Source: an uncultured Rikenellaceae bacterium
GTDB taxonomy: Bacteria; Bacteroidota; Bacteroidia; Bacteroidales; Rikenellaceae
Direction of reading: 5' to 3'
Length of the DNA stretch: 38,774 bases
NCBI GenBank assembly: GCA_910588925.1
Contig: CAJURV010000011.1
Span: 1-38,774 of the forward strand
Below the pieces are notes generated by a model, which had not been told where the DNA came from, searched no databases, and saw only the letters and a program-made list of their open reading frames with translations. Made by a program: the position numbers and the translations under genes. This document shows positions 33,544-38,774 of the stretch, piece by piece; position 1 is the first letter of the stretch; each line of letters opens with the position of its first letter.

Positions 33544-36399
33544 TTAAAACTGAAATTTTACTCCAAGATTTGCCCTAATTCCATAGTATTCCAATTGCAT
33601 AGTGCGGTCTTTGGTTCCCTGATAGTATCGCAATGGCTGGTTAAGCAGATTATTTGCCTCTGCATAGATTGTAGTTTTGCATCTTTTGCCGAATGTGTAG
33701 CTGGCATTGACATCCAAATAATTTACCTTGTCATAATAACGGTCCAATGCTGCAACTGCACCAAATTCATCTACAAATTCAGATGCAAAATTGTAAGATA
33801 CTCTCACATTCAAACCCTTATTCTCATAGTAAAAAGATGCATTTGCAGTATGAGCGGGAGAACCTGTCATCTTGATTTTTTCTCCGTCCTCCATAGTACG
33901 GTGCTCAAAGTTGTGGTTCTTTGTTGTACTATGTGTATAGGTGTATGTTCCGTAGAATCCGAGACATCTCAAGGCCGGGGTAATGAAACCAAAATCTCTC
34001 TGGTAAGCGACTTCTACACCGAACAAATCGGCATCGTACGCATTAATGGGTTTCGTAATTTCGTATTTAACAGGATCACCATCTTCATTTAGCAGACCGC
34101 TTGGGATATTAGGATCATTTGTGCTTTTCCATTTCTCATCTGCTATAACATCATGCACATTCTTATAGAAAAGTCCTAAACTAACAAGACCTACGCTCTC
34201 AAAGTAATACTCTCCACCAAGGTCGAAATTATATGATGTTGTCGGTTTTAAGTTTGCATTACCAAAACTAGCTTCCTCTTCGGCTATATTATAGTGAATA
34301 CAAGGAACCAAAGCTGAATATTTGGGGCGAGATAGGGTTTTGGTAAATGAGGCTCTCAATTTTAAGTCATCAGTTACGTTGTATTTCAACAAAGCACTAG
34401 GCAACCAATTGATATAGTCATTTCTCTTATCTCCTGTAGCTTCCAAACGACCCTGCTCATCTTCCAAATCATCAACAACCCAGTTGAATCCGCTGTAATT
34501 AAGTGAAGTGTGCTCCATTCTTAAACCCAGAATCAAATCCAATTTATTCCAAAGTTTCTGGTCATAGCGAACATATGCACTAGTGATTGCCTCTTTTGCT
34601 TTGTAGTTTCCCGATGCCTCTTCATACAATTCGTATGCTCCATCTTGATTAGGATTCATTTTCAGGCTACCCAGATACTCTTTTGTAATGAATGGAGTGT
34701 TCACAGGATAATTGCCATTTGGCATAAACCCATCTCTAATTTGTCCGTTCATGTTATTTATCCAACCGTCTTCAAATTCGCTTTCATAAACATCTGCATA
34801 ATCATAGCAATGAGTTTCACGTTCCTTAGTTTTATTTGTGTACTTTGCACCAAATCTAAGTGTATTACCAAAAGATCCTGTAGTCAACGGCAACTCAAAG
34901 TTAAGGCGAAATTTCCATTCATTCTCCTTGATTTGTTGATCTGAATTTGTCAATTCATCAATACTCCATTTGTAGTCATCAACATTTCCAATGCCTTTAT
35001 TAGGATATGGGTTACGTCCTCCGGCTCCAACAAAACTGAGATCGCTAAAATAATCTTCATTTTTCTTACCCTTCATTATAACACCAAAGTAACGCTCATT
35101 TGGACGGTCCTCTGTTGCGCGTGAAAAAGAACCGGCCCAATCCATATTTAATCTTCCAAAAGTATGTTCACCATCCAACATAAAGTCCATAGTCTGCTGC
35201 AACTCCAGGCGTGCATCCTTATTGTCTCCACTACCGCCCTTGGTCTGTAATACAACAGATTGTTTTGAGGGATCTTCGTTCAACTTCTTGTAAGTTATTC
35301 TATAACGATTCTCCCAGTCACTGCGTCTATTGTATATTCCTTTAAATGAAATCTTATGGTTCGGATTGAATTTATAATCTGTAGCCAATGAGTAGCTCTG
35401 TCGTTCACGTGTCACATAATATTGGCGAACTTCTGCCTTATCTAAAAATACTTTACCATCATCGTCTACATCATATTCAAATTCGGTATTATCGGCTCCA
35501 CCAGGTGCATTTTGGTAGGAAGCTGCCATCATCAGACCCAGCTTGTCGTTGAAGAAACGATCGCCATAAGTAAGTCCGAGATTGAGTTGCATTTTGTCAC
35601 TCACGGCATTGTAACCTGTACCAACGGTTACGTTGAAGACTCTGTCGTAGGGTGTATTTTTGGTTACAAGATTGATTGCACCACCAATGGCATCACCGTC
35701 CATATCACTAGTGACAACCTTGCTGACCTCAATAGTTTGTACCATATCGGCAGGTATTAAGTCCAACTGGACATTACGAGTATCACCTTCAGCGGATGGA
35801 AGGCGATTGCCGTTTACAGTTACAGATGCCAAGTCTGCACTTGTACCTCTTACTTGTCCGAAACGGGCTTCTCCCATATCATACTGTACATTGATACCAT
35901 TTATACGCTTCAAGGCGTCGCCAATATTTGAATCAGGAAATTTTCCCACTTGGTCAGCTGAAACGACATTTGTTATACCCAGATTATTCTTCTGCATATT
36001 GATTGCCTTTCTCTGACCGGAGAATGCACCTACCACAACCACTTCCTGAAGTACTATGCCCTCAGTCAATACAATATCATTTTCAGTAGCCTTACCTTCT
36101 TTTACAATTAGTTCCATTGTATAAGGGGCGTAACCGACATAAGAAGCAACCACCTTATAATTCCCCGGCTTAAGATTCTTTATCGAATAGAATCCATTGA
36201 TATCACTGACATCCCCTGTCTGTAATCCATCGATATAGACACATGCACCAGGCAAAGCCTGTTTTGTACTGTCAATAACTCGTCCACAAATGGAACCCAC
36301 TTTAGGTTCCGGATCTCTGTTTTCTGCCAGAACTGCATTGCTGAATCCAGTAAATAGCAGTACAGATAAGAATACTTTAATAAATTTTTTCATCGTCAT
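33544..36399 (-). CDS. TonB-dependent outer-membrane receptor, intact
   Basis: This protein of about 951 residues has a signal peptide (ending AVLAEN), a carboxypeptidase-like regulatory domain (about 35-120, GRVIDSTKQALPGACVYIDG), and a plug domain (NLGITNVVSADQVGKFPD; LKRINGINVQYDMGEARFGQ). A large 22-strand-type barrel follows, ending in the outer-membrane C-terminal Phe (VKFQF). The plug and barrel resemble the Caulobacter-type receptor group. No SusD gene is present; the partner gene is a secreted metallophosphatase 16 bases downstream. Uptake of an organic phosphate or of its hydrolysis product is inferred from the promoter and the partner. The start may be codon 1 or 3. Confidence 0.92.
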   Translation of the reverse strand: MTMKKFIKVFLSVLLFTGFSNAVLAENRDPEPKVGSICGRVIDSTKQALPGACVYIDGLQTGDVSDINGFYSIKNLKPGNYKVVASYVGYAPYTMELIVKEGKATENDIVLTEGIVLQEVVVVGAFSGQRKAINMQKNNLGITNVVSADQVGKFPDSNIGDALKRINGINVQYDMGEARFGQVRGTSADLASVTVNGNRLPSAEGDTRNVQLDLIPADMVQTIEVSKVVTSDMDGDAIGGAINLVTKNTPYDRVFNVTVGTGYNAVSDKMQLNLGLTYGDRFFNDKLGLMMAASYQNAPGGADNTEFEYDVDDDGKVFLDKAEVRQYYVTRERQSYSLATDYKFNPNHKISFKGIYNRRSDWENRYRITYKKLNEDPSKQSVVLQTKGGSGDNKDARLELQQTMDFMLDGEHTFGRLNMDWAGSFSRATEDRPNERYFGVIMKGKKNEDYFSDLSFVGAGGRNPYPNKGIGNVDDYKWSIDELTNSDQQIKENEWKFRLNFELPLTTGSFGNTLRFGAKYTNKTKERETHCYDYADVYESEFEDGWINNMNGQIRDGFMPNGNYPVNTPFITKEYLGSLKMNPNQDGAYELYEEASGNYKAKEAITSAYVRYDQKLWNKLDLILGLRMEHTSLNYSGFNWVVDDLEDEQGRLEATGDKRNDYINWLPSALLKYNVTDDLKLRASFTKTLSRPKYSALVPCIHYNIAEEEASFGNANLKPTTSYNFDLGGEYYFESVGLVSLGLFYKNVHDVIADEKWKSTNDPNIPSGLLNEDGDPVKYEITKPINAYDADLFGVEVAYQRDFGFITPALRCLGFYGTYTYTHSTTKNHNFEHRTMEDGEKIKMTGSPAHTANASFYYENKGLNVRVSYNFASEFVDEFGAVAALDRYYDKVNYLDVNASYTFGKRCKTTIYAEANNLLNQPLRYYQGTKDRTMQLEYYGIRANLGVKFQF

Positions 36400-36421
36400 T
36401 TGCTTTTAAAATCTGACGCTG

Positions 36422-36456
36422 CAAAAGTATCAGCATTTGATTTCATAAAGATTTCA
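36422..36456 (-). promoter_or_regulatory. Pho-box-like promoter of the receptor-phosphatase operon
   Basis: On the minus strand TGAAAT (36456-36451), 5 nt, TGAAAT (36445-36440), 10 nt, then a perfect TACTTTTG (36429-36422). It lies in the 175-bp divergent gap next to the response-regulator gene. Confidence 0.78.
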
Positions 36457-36549
36457 AAACAAATAGGTTTATGTTAAATGAATGTTTCAACAAATATGAC
36501 ATTTCCGTTAAATCTCTTGTAACATGTTATCAAGTTAAATTTTTCATAG

Positions 36550-36557
36550 TACTTTTG
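36550..36557 (+). promoter_or_regulatory. -7 element of the two-component operon
   Basis: A perfect TACTTTTG lies 17 bases before the response-regulator ATG. No TGAAAY pair precedes it on the plus strand. An imperfect palindrome, GTAACATGTTA, lies about 26 bases upstream of it and could be a different operator. Confidence 0.55.
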
Positions 36558-36574
36558 CAGAAAGAATAAGTGAT

Positions 36575-37273
36575 ATGGCTACTGAACGTATATTAATTGT
36601 AGATGATGAAGAGACTCTATGTGAAGTCTTGCAACTCAATCTTGAAAATGAAGGCTATGATGTAGATATAGCTTTCAGTGCAGAAGAGGCCTTAACACTT
36701 GACTTAAAAAAATATTCGCTTATACTTCTAGATATAATGATGGGAGTGATAAGCGGTATTAAAATGGCCAAGATGCTAAAGACAGATTTAAAAACAGCAG
36801 AAATACCAATCATTTTTTGTACCGCACGTGATACGGAAGATGATATGGTGATGGGACTTAATCTTGGTGCGGATGACTATATTATGAAGCCTTACACAAT
36901 TCGTAATGTGATAGCTAGAGTGAAGAGTGTTTTGCGCCGAACAGTGACCCATAAAAGCAACAATGTCCATTCGGATAAAACCAATATAATGCAAGTGGAA
37001 GGTTTGCGATTGGACCTGGAATTTAAACGTTGCACAGTGGACGGAGCAGAGGTAAAGCTGACAAGAAAAGAGTTTGAGCTGTTGGCATACCTAATTTCAC
37101 ACCGTGGCAAAATTCTGTCACGAGAACAGATTCTCAGTAAAGTCTGGAAAGAGGAAGTGGTTGTTTTGGACCGGACCATTGATGTGAACATTACGCGTGT
37201 TCGATCCAAGATTGATGCATACGGTTCATATATTGTTACACGCTCAGGTTTCGGTTATGGCTTCCGTGATTAA
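36575..37273 (+). CDS. PhoB-like response regulator, OmpR family
   Basis: This 232-residue protein has a receiver domain (about 5-118) with acidic pocket VDDEE, phospho-acceptor Asp53 in LLDIMMG, and Lys105 in IMKPY. A winged-helix DNA-binding domain (about 135-230) follows, with KLTRKEFELLAYL and RTIDVNITRVRSKI. OmpR-type wings bind direct repeats with an 11-bp period, which matches the three promoter boxes in this island. It is therefore the best candidate for their activator, by inference. The histidine kinase gene overlaps its end by 17 bases. Confidence 0.93.
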   Translation: MATERILIVDDEETLCEVLQLNLENEGYDVDIAFSAEEALTLDLKKYSLILLDIMMGVISGIKMAKMLKTDLKTAEIPIIFCTARDTEDDMVMGLNLGADDYIMKPYTIRNVIARVKSVLRRTVTHKSNNVHSDKTNIMQVEGLRLDLEFKRCTVDGAEVKLTRKEFELLAYLISHRGKILSREQILSKVWKEEVVVLDRTIDVNITRVRSKIDAYGSYIVTRSGFGYGFRD

Positions 37274-38696
37274 AATTTCATATCATAAGCGACTTTTTTT
37301 GATGTTGCTTGCTTTCTCATGGACCATAATCTTGTGCTCCATAGGATTTCAGTTCCTACGAGAGAAAGAATATAAATCTGAATTATTGAGTACTCAACTT
37401 CAACTTTATAATCGTCTGCTATTAGAAACGATAGAAGACGGCCTTCCATTTGAAGAGTTTATAGAAACTTATTCAAAGCCTTATGAAGACCTTCGTGTAT
37501 CTGTCATAACATTGACTGGTGCTGTGATTTATGACAATATGATTTCCATTGATTCTCTTGACAATCATCGTCAGCGCCATGAAATTGCAGAAGCGCTGAA
37601 GAATGGTTCCGGATATCACATTGGTAGACAATCAGTCAGTGATGGAAGAGAATATTTTTATTCTGCAACTAAAGGAGATAGAGTTATAGTACGAACAGCA
37701 ATTCCATATTCGCCATCTTTAAAAGAACTATTAAAAGCAGATTGGGACTTTTTGGGACTGATGATTATTCTCAGTCTGGTAACAAGCACTTTGGCATATT
37801 TTGCTACCCGTAAACTTGGGAAAAATATTAAGCGTCTAACACAATTTGCAGCGAAGGCAGAAAAAGGCGAGTATTTTGATGAAGATGAATTGTTCCCTAA
37901 TGATGAACTAGGCACAATCTCAAACCATATTGTACATCTTTACACCAAGCTACAACAAACCATTAAGGATAGGGATGTTGCCTACGAAGCAACAATGCGA
38001 GAGGAGCAAGAGAAAATACGCATTAAACGACAGTTGACAAATAACATCAATCACGAATTGAAAACACCCGTAGCATCTATTCAGGTGTGCTTGGAAACCC
38101 TCTTATCTGGTATTAACTTGAGCGAAGAGAAGCGTCAAGGACTTATTGAACGCTGCTATATCAACAATGAACGTCTTAGACGACTATTGAGCGATGTCTC
38201 ACTTATTACTCGTATAGAGGATGGTAGTCAGCTAATTGGCAAAGAATCGGTGGTCATTAACAATATCATTGAAGAGATAGCCGATGAGTTGGAAATAATG
38301 CCCGAAGAAGAGAAATTTACACTACATACAGATTTTCCAGAGCAAGTTGTTGTCGAGGGTAACACCTCGTTGATAGGATCTATTTTCCGCAACCTTACAG
38401 AGAATGCAATTGCTTATTCTGGTGGTCGTAACATCTATATATCATTGATTGAGAATAATGATCAGATGTGTAAGATTCGCTTTGAGGATGATGGATGCGG
38501 TGTTGATGATAAGCAATTACCGCGACTTTTTGAAAGATTTTACCGTGTAGATAAGGGGCGTACCCGCAGAATGGGTGGTACGGGGCTAGGACTTGCTATT
38601 GTCAAGCACGCTGTACAGTTTCATGGTGGTACAATAATAGCCAGTAACCACCCCAATGGAGGATTAAGATTTGAATTTGTTTTGATGAAGCATTAG
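37257..38696 (+). CDS. PhoR-like sensor histidine kinase
   Basis: This protein of about 479 residues has a first membrane helix at about 12-35 (FLMLLAFSWTIILCSIGF), an extracytoplasmic domain of about 125 residues, a second helix (FLGLMIILSLVTSTLAYFAT), and a HAMP-like linker with an acidic stretch. The dimerisation domain carries the phospho-acceptor His266 in NHELKTP. The ATPase domain has NLTENAIAYS (N box), DDGCGV and GGTGLGLAIV. The start is the ATG at 37257, inside the response-regulator gene; the longer reading is out of phase with known kinases. The paired gene order and the surrounding phosphate genes suggest a PhoR role, but the stimulus is not shown by sequence. Confidence 0.92.
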   Translation: MASVIKISYHKRLFLMLLAFSWTIILCSIGFQFLREKEYKSELLSTQLQLYNRLLLETIEDGLPFEEFIETYSKPYEDLRVSVITLTGAVIYDNMISIDSLDNHRQRHEIAEALKNGSGYHIGRQSVSDGREYFYSATKGDRVIVRTAIPYSPSLKELLKADWDFLGLMIILSLVTSTLAYFATRKLGKNIKRLTQFAAKAEKGEYFDEDELFPNDELGTISNHIVHLYTKLQQTIKDRDVAYEATMREEQEKIRIKRQLTNNINHELKTPVASIQVCLETLLSGINLSEEKRQGLIERCYINNERLRRLLSDVSLITRIEDGSQLIGKESVVINNIIEEIADELEIMPEEEKFTLHTDFPEQVVVEGNTSLIGSIFRNLTENAIAYSGGRNIYISLIENNDQMCKIRFEDDGCGVDDKQLPRLFERFYRVDKGRTRRMGGTGLGLAIVKHAVQFHGGTIIASNHPNGGLRFEFVLMKH

Positions 38697-38774
38697 TAGT
38701 GGTGCGATAAAAATCCAACCACTGCGATTAATATATTAGTATTTAGTCAAATACAAGAGTACATTGATTTTTTG

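Larger units (their letters stand above)
23937..38774. other. AT-richer phosphorus-acquisition block, probably acquired or rearranged
   Basis: From the thiC remnant to the right edge the DNA is visibly more AT-rich than the DNA to its left. For example, my hand counts give about 34 G/C of 60 bases at 5041-5100 but about 22 of 60 at 35281-35340. The gene content is thematically unified (phosphate transport, TonB receptors, phosphatase, two-component system) and several genes are broken. No integrase, transposase or terminal repeat is visible in the window, so the mechanism is unknown and the right end is not seen. Confidence 0.55.

Noticed and set aside
36484-36540. A fourth Pho-box-like pair in front of the response regulator
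   Set aside because: GTTTCA and ATTTCC are 17 bases apart, not 11, and the orientation and distance to the -7 element do not match the other three.
23937-38774. Defined mobile element with identifiable ends
   Set aside because: No integrase, transposase, relaxase or terminal repeat is visible and the right edge is outside the window, so only a block of probable foreign origin can be claimed.

Overview
The window looks like a chromosomal segment of a Bacteroidales bacterium. The evidence is the repeated Bacteroidetes-type promoter (TTTG-like -33 element, about 20 nt, then TAnnTTTG), a PadR/PspC cassette, a DUF4924 protein, a BACON-like lipoprotein with leucine-rich repeats, and large TonB-dependent receptors with carboxypeptidase-like N-terminal domains. 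The genus cannot be fixed from this sequence. No rRNA, tRNA, CRISPR array, transposase or integrase was recognised.

Positions 1 to about 23,930 are ordinary, fairly GC-rich housekeeping DNA. In order: a palindromic repeat cluster; tag; a minus-strand envelope-stress-like cassette (small PspC protein, PadR regulator, large PspC protein); a plus-strand yigZ-pyrB-pyrI operon for pyrimidine synthesis; a minus-strand run (DUF4924, S4-domain protein, pth, rplY, cobalamin adenosyltransferase, and a methyltransferase-like protein without a visible SAM domain); an orphan membrane-anchored protein and a PepSY-like secreted protein; mnmA with a BaiN/HI0933-type flavoprotein; a stand-alone PD-(D/E)XK-like protein; engB; an OsmC-like protein; gcvH-mdh; a cell-surface LRR lipoprotein; and uvrA.

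From about 23,940 to the right edge the DNA is visibly more AT-rich and its theme changes to phosphorus acquisition. It begins with a broken thiC remnant behind an apparently intact TPP riboswitch. Then come pstSCAB without phoU, headed by a porin remnant; an operon encoding a TonB receptor and a beta-helix lipoprotein, both carrying inactivating lesions; an intact operon encoding a second TonB receptor and a secreted metallophosphatase; and a PhoB/PhoR-like two-component system. The region looks like an acquired or rearranged block that is partly decaying. Its left junction sits immediately upstream of the intact uvrA promoter. Its right junction lies outside the window.

The most interesting signal is a shared promoter architecture in front of all three phosphorus operons: two TGAAAY hexamers with an exact 11-bp period, then exactly 10 nt, then a -7 element of the TAnnTTTG type. 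This fits a Bacteroidetes Pho box read by the response regulator encoded in the same island. It would tie together inner-membrane phosphate uptake (Pst), two outer-membrane uptake receptors and a periplasmic phosphatase as one regulon.
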